Notes under the pieces: generated by a model
Told to the model about the DNA's origin: nothing
The model's input: the letters and a program-made list of their open reading frames with translations, nothing else
Database searches by the model: none
Assembly (NCBI RefSeq): GCF_003626635.1
Contig: NZ_RAZT01000001.1
Location: 434,001-498,000, forward strand
Reading direction: 5' to 3'
DNA from: Micromonospora musae
GTDB taxonomy: Bacteria; Actinomycetota; Actinomycetes; Mycobacteriales; Micromonosporaceae
Length of the DNA stretch: 64,000 bases
Shown here: one piece after another, positions 43,260 through 51,207 of the stretch
How positions within the stretch are numbered: the first letter of the stretch is position 1
Layout of the letters: the number at the start of each line of letters is the position of its first letter
Made by a program: the position numbers and the translations under genes

Positions 43260-43790
43260 ATGGCGTCGACCGTGCTCCCCGCGAGTACGTCCACGGGCCC
43301 CGAGACCGGGCTGGTTGAGAGCCTGGCCGCGTTGAGTCGGGCGCTCGTCGGCATCACCACCCGCAGCCTCGCCTCGCTGGACGTGGACCTCACGCTCTCC
43401 CAGTACCGGGCGATCGTGGTGCTCGCGTCGCAAGGGCCGTTACGGACCGTCGATCTCGCCGCGGCCCTGCACGTGCACCCGTCGACCGCGACCCGCACCT
43501 GCGACCGGCTGGTACGCCGTGGCCTCGTGGCCCGACACCACAGCGAGGCCGACCGGCGGGTCTCCTGGCTGGGTCTGACCGCGAGCGGAAAGGAGCTCGT
43601 GGGTGAGGTGATGCGGCGGCGCACCGAGCAGATCCGCGAGCTGGTGAACAGCCCGCAGACCACCGCGGCCGCCAACCTCGCCGAGCTGGTCGAGGCGTTG
43701 GTCGTCGCGGCCGGGGAGCCGACCGAGCGGCAGTGGTGGCAGCAGTGGGAACGCTGCACGGAGGAAGCGGTTGGCGCGGGCGGCTGTTGA
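43260..43790 (+). CDS. MarR-family transcriptional regulator
   Basis: 176 residues. Winged helix: LTLSQYRAIVVLASQGPLRTVDLAAAL, recognition helix HPSTATRTCDRLVRRGLVAR and wing HSEADRRVSWLGLTASGKELV, with flanking dimerisation helices. No ribosome site is visible before the ATG at 43260, suggesting a leaderless or near-leaderless transcript. A palindrome lies just upstream. Its likely targets are itself and the divergent holin-X/chaB operon. Confidence 0.88.
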   Translation: MASTVLPASTSTGPETGLVESLAALSRALVGITTRSLASLDVDLTLSQYRAIVVLASQGPLRTVDLAAALHVHPSTATRTCDRLVRRGLVARHHSEADRRVSWLGLTASGKELVGEVMRRRTEQIRELVNSPQTTAAANLAELVEALVVAAGEPTERQWWQQWERCTEEAVGAGGC

Positions 43791-43811
43791 GCCGCACCCT
43801 CGCTCCCCGGT

Positions 43812-43831
43812 TACCTGCACGGGTACAGGTA
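43812..43831. promoter_or_regulatory. Inverted repeat upstream of the anti-sigma-like gene
   Basis: TACCTG-N8-CAGGTA, perfect 6-bp arms, followed by a -10-like TATCGT at 43830-43835. Possible operator; the cognate regulator is not evident. Confidence 0.35.
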
Positions 43832-43884
43832 TCGTACGGGCATCGTTCGCTCGCAGCATGTCGCGAATTCGATCGGGAGGCACG

Positions 43885-43953
43885 GTGTCCGGCTCCATCG
43901 CCACGGCGTCCTCGCCAGGGGCCAGTGAGCACCGAACGCAGTCGCGCACATGA
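43885..43953 (+). CDS. Possible 22-codon leader ORF coupled to the anti-sigma-like gene
   Basis: A GTG at 43885 with GGGAGG 4 bases before it opens a 22-residue serine/threonine-rich peptide ending in TGA at 43951-43953, overlapping the ATG of the next gene (ATGA). The downstream gene has no ribosome site of its own, which supports translational coupling. The peptide itself has no recognisable motif. Confidence 0.4.
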   Translation: MSGSIATASSPGASEHRTQSRT

Positions 43954-44684
43954 CCGAGGTCGCGCTCGCCTGGTCGGTGCGGCGGGACTTCACCGCCGGT
44001 TCGACCACCGTCCGCCCCGGAGCGGGCCGGCCTGATCAGGGACTGATCGCGCTGCTGGACGACGCCGACCTCGACGCCCCGCTGAGCCTGATCGTCGACT
44101 TCGCGGAGGTACCGGAGAGTGCCCTCGAGACGGTCTCCTCGCTGCTGGCCGGCTGGGCCGCGGCGCGCCGGGCCGGACCGGAGCTGCTGCTGGCGGTCGG
44201 CCCGGACACTCCCGCCGGGCGGCTCCTGTCGGCTCTGCTGGGCCGGCAGGCCATCCTCTCCGCGCAGCCGGCCACGGCGACCCGGGCTCTTGCCACCTCG
44301 GGCCGGGCGCACCGCTACCTGACCAACGACCGGCGCTCACCGGCTGCAGGCCGCCGCCTCGTCACCGACTGCTGCCGCTCCTGGGGGCTCGACGCGATCG
44401 CCGACCAGGCGTCGGTGGTCGTCTCCGAGCTGGTCAGCAACGCGGTCCAGCACGCGGGCAGCGACCTCGATCTCACCGTCGCCCACGTCGACGGTGTGCT
44501 GCGGCTGAGCGTCCGGGACCGGACGGCGCATCCTCCGCTCGCGGCGGCGGCAACTGCCGAGGGGGTTCTCGGCGAGCGCGGCCGGGGCCTGCCGATCATT
44601 CAGGCACTCACCGCGAGCTGGGGCTTCCTCACCTTCGCCGACGGCAAGACCGTCTGGGCCACGGTGGACGCCGGACCGCAGTGA
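43950..44684 (+). CDS. STAS-like plus HATPase_c (RsbW-type) regulatory protein
   Basis: 244 residues. The first about 115 residues look like a STAS-type domain (LSLIVDFAEVPESALETVSSLLAGW) without a clear phosphorylatable serine. Residues about 125-240 are an anti-sigma-type histidine-kinase ATPase: N-box ASVVVSELVSNAVQHAG, G1-like LSVRDRTAHPP and G2 GERGRGLPIIQALTASWGF. Actinomycetes have many such stand-alone RsbW-like proteins that act on sigma or anti-anti-sigma factors. No sigma gene is adjacent. Its start overlaps a short leader ORF. Confidence 0.82.
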   Translation: MTEVALAWSVRRDFTAGSTTVRPGAGRPDQGLIALLDDADLDAPLSLIVDFAEVPESALETVSSLLAGWAAARRAGPELLLAVGPDTPAGRLLSALLGRQAILSAQPATATRALATSGRAHRYLTNDRRSPAAGRRLVTDCCRSWGLDAIADQASVVVSELVSNAVQHAGSDLDLTVAHVDGVLRLSVRDRTAHPPLAAAATAEGVLGERGRGLPIIQALTASWGFLTFADGKTVWATVDAGPQ

Positions 44685-44690
44685 GGCGGG

Positions 44691-45233
44691 TCAGTCCGCC
44701 GTCGCCCGCGGATGGCGCAGTCCGTGCCGCGCCACGACGTCGTCGAGCCAGTCGGGCGTGCCGTAGGTCAGGCCGTACCTCGCGGCGAGTTCGCCGAACT
44801 CGGTGGTGTCGCGCATGCTCACACCGGCCGGCGGCTCGACGGCGGTGAAGAGCTCGCTGAGCTCCCGGAAGTAGTTCTCGAAACCACCGGGCGTGATCAC
44901 CTCGATGATGCGGCCGGGCACTGTGCCCGCGTTCCACATCGCGTGCATCTGACCGCGTGGTTTGGTGATGTATCCACCAGGGCCGAGGACGACCTCGTCG
45001 GCGTCGGACCGGAACCCGATCTCGCCGGCCAACACGATGGAGTGCTCGTCCTCGCGGCTGTGGCGGTGCGGCATGGTGATCGTGCCGACGGCGAACGGAT
45101 GCTCGACGATCGCCACCTGACCGCCGTTGTCGCGGCTGTGGAGCTTGAAGACGGCGCCGAACCCCGGAATGTCGACGGACTCGCCGCCGCCGGGGGGCAC
45201 CACCCGCACTTCGGGGGCGTTGCTCACCTCCAT
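44691..45233 (-). CDS. Cupin-domain protein
   Basis: 180 residues from the ATG at 45233, which has AGAGGAG 6 bases upstream; an ATG at 45239 abuts that site directly. Single cupin: GTITMPHRHSREDEHSIVLAGEIGFRSD gives the His-His-Glu set, and MHAMWNAG the last histidine. The C-terminal 60 residues (YFRELSELFTAVEP ... YGLTYGTPDW) resemble quercetin-dioxygenase-like cupins of actinomycetes. It is downstream of the DsbA/FrnE gene (55 bases) on the same strand and so falls under the TetR-type operators. Confidence 0.8.
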   Translation of the reverse strand: MEVSNAPEVRVVPPGGGESVDIPGFGAVFKLHSRDNGGQVAIVEHPFAVGTITMPHRHSREDEHSIVLAGEIGFRSDADEVVLGPGGYITKPRGQMHAMWNAGTVPGRIIEVITPGGFENYFRELSELFTAVEPPAGVSMRDTTEFGELAARYGLTYGTPDWLDDVVARHGLRHPRATAD

Positions 45234-45288
45234 CGACATCTCCTCTCCCGTAGCGGGCACCTGCACCCGTCGAGGTGACCGGCCGGCG

Positions 45289-45885
45289 TCACGCACGGCT
45301 GATCGCCTTCTCGGCGAGCCGTTCGAACTCCGCTTGTGGCAGGAGACCCGACACCACTTCACCCCCGATGAGCCAGGTCGGCGTCGCCCGTACGCCGAGG
45401 CGGACGCCGAGCGACTCGGACTCGGCGAGGGCGGCCAGCGCGGTGCCGTCGTCCAACGCGGCGCGGAGGGCCTCGAGGTCGACGCCGACCCGGCCGGCGT
45501 GCTGCTCGACGACCGCCCGGTCGCCGATCTCCTCGCCGTGCACGAAGCGCGCGGCGAACAGCGCCTTGTTGAAGTCGCCGGAGACGGCCGGCTGGTGGAG
45601 ACGGATCCATTCCGCGGCGGCCAGCGCCCGGCGTGTGTTGGGCAGTCGCTCGGGCCAGTTCAGGGCGAGGCCGGCTGCGGCCGCTTCGCGCTCGAGGGCC
45701 GCGTACATCGGTCCGTTCCGCGGCCCGGCTTCGACGCCGCCGTCGGGGATCTCGGGGTGGATCTGGAACGGCAGGTGCACGACGTCCAGGCCGCGCCGTT
45801 CGAGGATGTCGTCGCGCTGCTGCCCGACGTAGCAGAACGGGCAGATGAAGTCGAACCAATGCAGGACGGAAACGCTCGGTTCCAC
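45289..45885 (-). CDS. DsbA/FrnE-family thioredoxin-fold oxidoreductase
   Basis: 198 residues from the GTG at 45885 (AAGGGAG 6 bases upstream). Thioredoxin fold with active site FICPFCYVG (Cys15-Cys18) after strand LHWFDF, a helical insertion, and the cis-proline region RATPTWLIGG. This is the cytoplasmic FrnE/2-hydroxychromene-2-carboxylate isomerase-like branch, which acts on polyketide, aromatic or thiol substrates. Divergent from a TetR regulator with two operators between; followed by a cupin. The set looks like an inducible detoxification or aromatic-modifying unit. Confidence 0.87.
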   Translation of the reverse strand: MEPSVSVLHWFDFICPFCYVGQQRDDILERRGLDVVHLPFQIHPEIPDGGVEAGPRNGPMYAALEREAAAAGLALNWPERLPNTRRALAAAEWIRLHQPAVSGDFNKALFAARFVHGEEIGDRAVVEQHAGRVGVDLEALRAALDDGTALAALAESESLGVRLGVRATPTWLIGGEVVSGLLPQAEFERLAEKAISRA

Positions 45886-45945
45886 GTCGGCTCCCTTGCC
45901 TTCGCGAGTCGGTCGGCCGGCGGGTCGAGGGCTCGCGGTTGTTTC

Positions 45946-45966
45946 GTTACAGCAAATGACTGTAAC
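45946..45966. promoter_or_regulatory. TetR operator 1 (dsbA-proximal)
   Basis: GTTACAG-N7-CTGTAAC, perfect 7-bp arms, 61 bases upstream of the DsbA-like start. Identical arms to operator 2. Confidence 0.8.
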
Positions 45967-46018
45967 TAGTCGGGCCTCGGTCGCCCAGTCCGGCCGGCCT
46001 GCCGGACCGGTGTTCCGT

Positions 46019-46039
46019 GTTACAGTCACTGGCTGTAAC
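46019..46039. promoter_or_regulatory. TetR operator 2 (tetR-proximal)
   Basis: GTTACAG-N7-CTGTAAC, 45 bases before the tetR ATG. Centre-to-centre distance to operator 1 is 73 bp, seven helical turns, so both sites face the same side of the DNA. Confidence 0.8.
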
Positions 46040-46083
46040 GAATCCCGCGCCCCGCGCTGACCGTCGCTGTCCCGAGGTGAACC

Positions 46084-46746
46084 ATGGCTCGAAGACGACC
46101 ACCGGGCGAACCGGTCCGGGACGGTGGACCCGGCGGCGGCGAAGCCGCGCACCCCGGCGGCCGACCCCGGGACGCCGCCATCGACGAGGCGATCATCCTG
46201 GCCACCCGCGAGCGTCTGGTGCGCGACGGCTACGCGAAGATGACGATCGGTGACATCGTCGCCGACGCCAAGGTCACCAGACCCACGCTCTACCGTCGCT
46301 GGAGGAACAAGTTCGACCTGGTGGTCGACGCGCTGGACTACGGATTCCGCCGACAGCGCGAGATGTACGTGGTCGACCTCTCGGAGCTAACGCCGCGTAA
46401 TGCGCTCGTCGAGGCGGTCCGCCGGCTCGACCCGGCCTACTTCAACCCGGACGCCATGGTGCTGATGGGCAACTTCGCCGGCGAGGCGCGCCGCACGCCC
46501 GAACTGCTCGAGATCCTGCGACGGCATGCAGTCGAACCCCGCGTCGCCCTCGTCGAGGAGGTGCTGAAGCAGCTACGGGAGCGTGCCGCAATCAGGGCCG
46601 ACCTCGACACCCGCGTCATCGCCATGATGTGCTTCGGCAGCTACTTCGCCGCCTTCTACGCCGGAGAGCCGAAGGAACGACTCCCTGAACGCGTGGTGGC
46701 GGTGCTGTGGCCGGCCATCGCCTCGGCGCGACCGCCGGTCGGCTGA
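46084..46746 (+). CDS. TetR/AcrR-family transcriptional regulator
   Basis: 220 residues; GAGGTGA 4-5 bases before the ATG. After a 30-residue arginine/glycine-rich tail comes the TetR HTH: DEAIILATRERLVRDGYAKMTIGDIVADAKVTRPTLYRRWRNKFDLVVDALD. The C-terminal ligand domain is of the TetR_C_16/AcrR kind (FAGEARRTPELLEILRRH). Two matching palindromes lie in the divergent region with the DsbA-like gene, so it most probably represses itself and the dsbA-cupin pair. Confidence 0.9.
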   Translation: MARRRPPGEPVRDGGPGGGEAAHPGGRPRDAAIDEAIILATRERLVRDGYAKMTIGDIVADAKVTRPTLYRRWRNKFDLVVDALDYGFRRQREMYVVDLSELTPRNALVEAVRRLDPAYFNPDAMVLMGNFAGEARRTPELLEILRRHAVEPRVALVEEVLKQLRERAAIRADLDTRVIAMMCFGSYFAAFYAGEPKERLPERVVAVLWPAIASARPPVG

Positions 46747-46817
46747 GCCCGGGCCCGTCACGCCGCGCCCCCGGAACGGGGCGGGGCCGCATCGACCCCG
46801 AGCGGCGCCCGAGCCCG

Positions 46818-47423
46818 TCAGGAGCCAGGGCGCGGCGGCCGCAGCCCGTCGATGGTGAGGTCGAGGGCGGCCTGGAGGTGGTCGATCCGCCCGGTCGAGA
46901 GCAGCAGGAGCACGCCACCCTGGATACCGGCCAGCAGGGCCGCCGCCGCCCGTTCGGCGTCCACCTCGGCGGTCATCTCACCTGTCGACTGCATGTGCCG
47001 GATGCCGACGACGATCGCGTCCTCCCAGCGCCGCATCAGCCCCACGATCACGGCCCGGGCGCCCGGTGCCCGGCGGCCCGTCTGGCCGAGCAGGCCGTTG
47101 AGCGGGCAGGTGTCGCCCTGCTCCTGGTAGCGCGAGATCAACCGGTCCCGCCACGCCTGCCACGCGGCCCAGGAGGTGAGGTTGCCGAGCATCGGTTGCT
47201 GGTCGCAGAGCACCTGGTCGGCCTCGTGCTCGGCCACCGCGAAGAGCAGCTCCTCCTTGCCATCCGGGAAGTAGTGGAAGAGCTGGCTCTTGCTGACGGC
47301 GGTGCGGGCCATCACGTCCTCGAGGCGGACCTCGTCGACGCCGCGCTCGCGTACCTCGGCGGCCGCGCCGGCGACGATCCGGGCGCGGGTCGCCTCGCCC
47401 TTGCTGGTCAGCGAACGCGCCAT
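46818..47423 (-). CDS. TetR-family transcriptional regulator
   Basis: 201 residues. HTH: TRARIVAGAAAEVRERGVDEVRLEDVMARTAVSKSQLFHYFPDGKEELLFAV; C-terminal domain with GDTCPLNGLLGQTGRRAPG and LLLLSTGRIDHLQAALDL, like the TetR_C_6/LmrA-YxaF group that senses flavonoid- or drug-like ligands. It lies 97 bases downstream of the aldo/keto reductase gene on the same strand with a hairpin between; it could still regulate it. Converges on the first TetR gene. Confidence 0.88.
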   Translation of the reverse strand: MARSLTSKGEATRARIVAGAAAEVRERGVDEVRLEDVMARTAVSKSQLFHYFPDGKEELLFAVAEHEADQVLCDQQPMLGNLTSWAAWQAWRDRLISRYQEQGDTCPLNGLLGQTGRRAPGARAVIVGLMRRWEDAIVVGIRHMQSTGEMTAEVDAERAAAALLAGIQGGVLLLLSTGRIDHLQAALDLTIDGLRPPRPGS

Positions 47424-47473
47424 GCGGCCTCCTCGGGGATGTGCAGGTCAACGGTAGGTCACAACGGGCGCCG

Positions 47474-47510
47474 GCGGCGGGGCGGCCGAAACGTCCGGTC
47501 GCCCCGCCGC
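47474..47510 (-). terminator. Hairpin after the aldo/keto reductase gene
   Basis: 11-bp perfect stem GCGGCGGGGCG / CGCCCCGCCGC with a 15-base loop, 10 bases past the reductase stop on the minus strand. Confidence 0.55.
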
Positions 47511-47520
47511 GCAACAGCCG

Positions 47521-48624
47521 TCAGGCGGCCGGCCGGGCGGCGCCGTTGAAGACCGGCGGCGCGTACCCGGCCGGCTTGTCGCCGATCTCCAGCCCTGGGT
47601 TGACGATCCAGGACTGGTACTGCGGCGTGAACATCGAGTAGTGGCCGGGCAGCGGCTCGGCGCTGGCCTCCTCGAGCCGGGCCCGCAGCTCGCCCGGGAT
47701 CTCGAAGTCGAGCGCGGCCAGGTTGCCGTCGACCTGCTCCGGGCTGCTCGCGCCGATGATCACGGAGCCGACGGCGGGCTGGGTGGCCACCCAGTTGATC
47801 GCCACCTGGGCCATGCTCCGACCCAGCTCGGTGGCGACGCCGTCGAGCGCGTCGATCACCCGCCAGTCACGGTCGCTGACCGGACGCCCGTTCGCACTGT
47901 CGCCGCCGTCGAGTCGTCCCGTACCCGCCAGGCCGTCCGCCGTCCGGCGGTACTTGCCGCTGAGCAGCCCGCCGGCGATCGGACTCCACGCCGTGAGGCC
48001 CATGCCCAGGGACTGCGCCATCGGCAGGTATTCCGGCTCGATCCCGCGCGCGATCAGGGAGTACGGCAGTTGCAGGTTGATCATCGGGGTCAGGCCGTGC
48101 GCCTCGGCGTAACTCTGGGCCCGGGCGGCGTACCAGGCCGGTACGTCGGAGAGCCCGGCGTAGCGGATCTTGCCGGCGCGTACCAGGTCGTCGAAGGTGC
48201 GCACGACCTCCTCGACCGGGGTGATCCGGTCCCAGGTGTGCAGCAGGTAGAGGTCGAGGTAGTCGGTGCCGAGCCTGCTCAGCGACGCCTCCAGCGCGCG
48301 GATCAGGTGTTTGCGGCCGTTGCCGCTGGCGTTGGGGTCCCCGGGGTCGGTGCTGTTGGTGAACTTACTGGTCAGCACCAGCCGGTCCCGGACACCGGCG
48401 GAAGTGATCAACCGGCCGAGGATCCGCTCGCTCTCCCCGGCGGTGTAGAAGTCGGCCGTGTCGATGAAGTTGCCGCCCGCCTCCAGGTAACGCCGGAAGA
48501 TCGGTTCGGCCTCCGCCTCGGTCTTGCCGTACGCGGCGTGGAAGCCCGCGGTGCCGAAGTTCATCGTGCCGAGCGCGAGCCGGCTGACCCGCAGCCCGGA
48601 GCGGCCGAGCAGGTAGTAGTGCAT
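47521..48624 (-). CDS. Aldo/keto reductase
   Basis: 367 residues from the ATG at 48624 (GGAG 9 bases upstream). NADPH-dependent (beta/alpha)8 oxidoreductase of the large-loop AKR (YajO/YhdN-like) type. Catalytic tetrad: Asp in NFIDTADFYTAGESE with Tyr (DFYT), Lys in LTSKFTNS and His in YLLHTWDR. Cofactor-binding end: VGSVIIGASSPEQVDGNLAA. The in-frame open sequence upstream of 48624 overlaps the divergent gene and is not coding. Physiological aldehyde or ketone substrate unknown; possibly controlled by the TetR gene downstream. Confidence 0.92.
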   Translation of the reverse strand: MHYYLLGRSGLRVSRLALGTMNFGTAGFHAAYGKTEAEAEPIFRRYLEAGGNFIDTADFYTAGESERILGRLITSAGVRDRLVLTSKFTNSTDPGDPNASGNGRKHLIRALEASLSRLGTDYLDLYLLHTWDRITPVEEVVRTFDDLVRAGKIRYAGLSDVPAWYAARAQSYAEAHGLTPMINLQLPYSLIARGIEPEYLPMAQSLGMGLTAWSPIAGGLLSGKYRRTADGLAGTGRLDGGDSANGRPVSDRDWRVIDALDGVATELGRSMAQVAINWVATQPAVGSVIIGASSPEQVDGNLAALDFEIPGELRARLEEASAEPLPGHYSMFTPQYQSWIVNPGLEIGDKPAGYAPPVFNGAARPAA

Positions 48625-48789
48625 CGTCTGGTACTCCAGTCGCCTTGTCCGCCAGATTCGTCGGCGGCCGCAACGGTCCGCCGGAGCACACTGTGGCTCG
48701 GCAAAATTGGACCGGCAAGTCCAGAAGATCGGTCCCGGCTCGGCCCGTCCCGCTGCCGCCCGACCGGCGGCGGTGGGAGAACATGGATC

Positions 48790-50016
48790 ATGCTCGACGG
48801 ACTCGACGACATCGAGTGGCGGCGACTCGGCCACGCCTACGGGGCGGCCGACGACGTGCCCGACCTGATCCGCGCCCTGCGCTCGCCCGACCCGGCGACC
48901 CGCGACGACGCCCTCGGCACCCTCTACACCACGGTGTACCACCAGGGCAGCCGGTACCAGGCCAGCGCGTACGCGGTGCCGTTCCTGCTCGAACTCCTCG
49001 CCGACCCGGCCACCCCGGACCGGCCCGCGCTCCTCGCCCTGGTCACCTCGCTGGCGATCGGCCCCGACGAGGCCGTCCTGCCCGACGGGTTCCCGATCGG
49101 GGCATACCGCCGAACCGCCGAGGGCGGGCGGGAGCTGCTCGCCGCCAAACCCGCACCGTGGACCGGTGTGGACGAAACCGCCAAGGAGTACGTCGAGTAC
49201 GCGTACGTCGAGTCCCTCGACGCGGCCGAGCGGGATCGGCTGTGGGCGTACATCGACGTGGCGGTCTACGACGCCGCGCTCGCCGGAGTCCCGCTCTTGC
49301 GCGACCTGCTGGACGACTCCGATCCGTGGGTGCGCGTCGGGTCGGCGTACGCGCTCGCCTGGTTTCCCGAGGAGGCTGCCGGCAGCCTGCCCGCGCTGGC
49401 CCGCGCGACTCAGACCGCACCGGTGACCGGCGCGGGGGCGGTCGAGGTCGCCACCCTGCTCATCGCCTCCGGGCTGCTCGGCGCCGCACCGGACCACCGG
49501 TCGCTCGCCGCCCCACACCCGGTGGTCCGCTGCGGCGCCGCGATCGGACGTGCCCGGGTGCGGGGCCCGGAGACCGACCCCGAGGCGGTCGAGGAGCTGC
49601 TGGCCTGGGCCGCCGCCCCGCCCACCGGCGCGGACGACCCGACGGACGGCGGCTGGGTGCCGTTCCTCGGTGGTGACCTGAGCGGGTACGCGGGTCTCGC
49701 CCTGCGGCAGCTCGGTCCCCGGCACGCGGACCGCGCCTTCGACGCGCTGACCGGCCGGCTGCCCACGGTCAGTGGAGACCAGTCGCTGACCGTGCTGGGC
49801 GAGGCGCTCCGGATGGCGTTCCCCGACGGGCCCCTGCCGTCGGGTACACCGGGAGCGGGGTTGACGCCCCGGCAACGGCGACTCGCCGAGGTGCTGAGCC
49901 GCTCCCCCGAGCCCTGGCTCATCGACGGGCAGGAGTTCGGCAACGTGGCCATGCTCGTCGAGGAGTACGGGCTGCCGGACGACCGGACGGCCCTGACCGC
50001 GTACCTGACCACGTAG
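48790..50016 (+). CDS. HEAT-repeat domain protein
   Basis: 408 residues, cytoplasmic. Starts MLDGLDDIEWRRLGHAYGAADDVPDLIRALRS and is built from helical repeats: DPATRDDALGTLYTTVYHQG, ASAYAVPFLLELLADP, GVPLLRDLLDDSDPWVRVGSAYALAWFPEEA and later copies, the alpha-solenoid pattern of HEAT/PBS-lyase proteins. No catalytic motif. Actinomycete proteins of this type (often HEAT_2) are probably scaffolds or immunity-like proteins; I cannot name a partner. Divergent from the aldo/keto reductase gene and converging on the pca operon. Confidence 0.75.
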   Translation: MLDGLDDIEWRRLGHAYGAADDVPDLIRALRSPDPATRDDALGTLYTTVYHQGSRYQASAYAVPFLLELLADPATPDRPALLALVTSLAIGPDEAVLPDGFPIGAYRRTAEGGRELLAAKPAPWTGVDETAKEYVEYAYVESLDAAERDRLWAYIDVAVYDAALAGVPLLRDLLDDSDPWVRVGSAYALAWFPEEAAGSLPALARATQTAPVTGAGAVEVATLLIASGLLGAAPDHRSLAAPHPVVRCGAAIGRARVRGPETDPEAVEELLAWAAAPPTGADDPTDGGWVPFLGGDLSGYAGLALRQLGPRHADRAFDALTGRLPTVSGDQSLTVLGEALRMAFPDGPLPSGTPGAGLTPRQRRLAEVLSRSPEPWLIDGQEFGNVAMLVEEYGLPDDRTALTAYLTT

Positions 50017-50044
50017 CAGCCGCCGGCGTGAAGAATTCCGGCCG

Positions 50045-50830
50045 CTACCGGTTGAGGCCGGCGCGCAGGTCCTCCTCGATGCGCCCGGCGGTGGCGAGCA
50101 GCGGCGGCAGCAGTTCCTTGCGGATCGTCTCCGAGGAGCCGCGGCTGGCGTGCGCCGAGACGTTCACCGCGGCGATCACCGAGCCGTTGTCACCGCGGAT
50201 CGGCGCGGCGAGGGACCGAAGGCCCTCCTCGAGCTCCTGGTCGACGATCGCGTACCCCTGCGTGGCGATCTTCTTCAGGGCGGAGCGCAGCTTCCCCGGG
50301 TCGGTGACCGTGCGGCGGGTCAGCGGCCGCAGGTCCGCCCTGGCGAGGTAGTCGTCCAGCCACTCGGCCGGCTGTGCGGCGAGCAGCACGCGCCCCATCG
50401 ACGTGGCGTAGGCGGGGAACCTCGTACCGACGCTGATCCCCACCGTCATGATCCGCTTCGTGGGGACGCGGGCGACGTAGACCACCTCGGGGCCGTCGAG
50501 CACGGAGACCGAGCAGGATTCGTGGACCTGCGCGACCAGTGCCTCCATGTGCGGCTGCGCGACCTCGGGAAGGCTCAGGCTGGACAGGTAGGCGTAGCCG
50601 AGTTGGAGGATCCGGGGCCGCAACGAGAAGAGCCGGCCGTCGGTGTGCACGTACCCCAGCTCGACGAGGGTGAGCAGGAACCGGCGCGCGGCGGCCCGGG
50701 TCAGCCCGGTCATCCGCGCCACGTCGCTGAGGGTGAGCTGCGGGTGTTCGGCGTCGAAGGCCCGGATGACGGCGAGCCCTCGTTCCAGCGACTGGACGAA
50801 CTCCGGAGATCGTGTCGTCTCCTCGGTCAC
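50045..50830 (-). CDS. pcaR: IclR-family regulator of the pca operon
   Basis: 261 residues. N-terminal winged helix (FVQSLERGLAVIRAFDAEHPQLTLSDVARMTGLTRAAARRFLLTLVELGYV) with LTRAAARRFL as recognition helix, then the GAF-like IclR effector domain (VLDGPEVVYVARVPTKRIMTVGISVGTRFPAYATSMGRVLLA). The RAAARRFLLTL pattern is that of the PcaR/PcaU/PobR branch, which binds beta-ketoadipate-pathway intermediates. It overlaps pcaC by GTGA and is the last gene of the operon, so it is autoregulated. Likely binding sites are the tandem palindromes at 56240-56273 and 56391-56424. Confidence 0.88.
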   Translation of the reverse strand: MTEETTRSPEFVQSLERGLAVIRAFDAEHPQLTLSDVARMTGLTRAAARRFLLTLVELGYVHTDGRLFSLRPRILQLGYAYLSSLSLPEVAQPHMEALVAQVHESCSVSVLDGPEVVYVARVPTKRIMTVGISVGTRFPAYATSMGRVLLAAQPAEWLDDYLARADLRPLTRRTVTDPGKLRSALKKIATQGYAIVDQELEEGLRSLAAPIRGDNGSVIAAVNVSAHASRGSSETIRKELLPPLLATAGRIEEDLRAGLNR

Positions 50831-51207
50831 TGCTCCTCCTGCCGCAGGGTCTCCCGAGCCACCTTGAACGCCCGGTTGGCCGCCGGTACGCCAGCGTAGA
50901 CGCCGACCTGGAGCAGAATCTCACTGACCTCCTGCGGGGTGAGGCCGTTACGCAGCGCGGCCCGCACGTGCATGGCGAGCTCCTCGTCGTGGTGCAGGGT
51001 CGCGAGCACGGCGAGGGTGACGCAGCTGCGGGTGCGGCGGTCGAGACCGGGCCGGGTCCAGATCTCCCCCCACGCGTAGCGGGTGATGAAGTCCTGGAAG
51101 TCGGCGGTGAACTCGTCGGTGCCGGCGATCGCGCGGTCGACGTGCGCGTCGCCGAGCACCTGCCGGCGTACCGTCATGCCTGCCTCGTGCCGTTCGCGGT
51201 CGTTCAC
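50827..51207 (-). CDS. pcaC: 4-carboxymuconolactone decarboxylase
   Basis: 126 residues, CMD/AhpD-like helical fold: GDAHVDRAIAGTDEFTADFQDFITRYAWGEIWTRPGLDRRTRSCVTLAVLATLHHDEELAMHVRAALRNGLTP. It converts 4-carboxymuconolactone to 3-oxoadipate enol-lactone. In many actinomycetes this activity is fused to PcaD as PcaL; here the two genes are separate but coupled by a 4-base overlap (GTGA at 51204-51207). Also overlaps pcaR at its 3' end. Confidence 0.92.
   Translation of the reverse strand: MNDRERHEAGMTVRRQVLGDAHVDRAIAGTDEFTADFQDFITRYAWGEIWTRPGLDRRTRSCVTLAVLATLHHDEELAMHVRAALRNGLTPQEVSEILLQVGVYAGVPAANRAFKVARETLRQEEQ

Noticed and set aside
48625..49875. In-frame extension of the aldo/keto reductase
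   Set aside because: It runs antisense through the HEAT-repeat gene and has repetitive Gly/Arg/Val composition; the family N-terminus starts at 48624.
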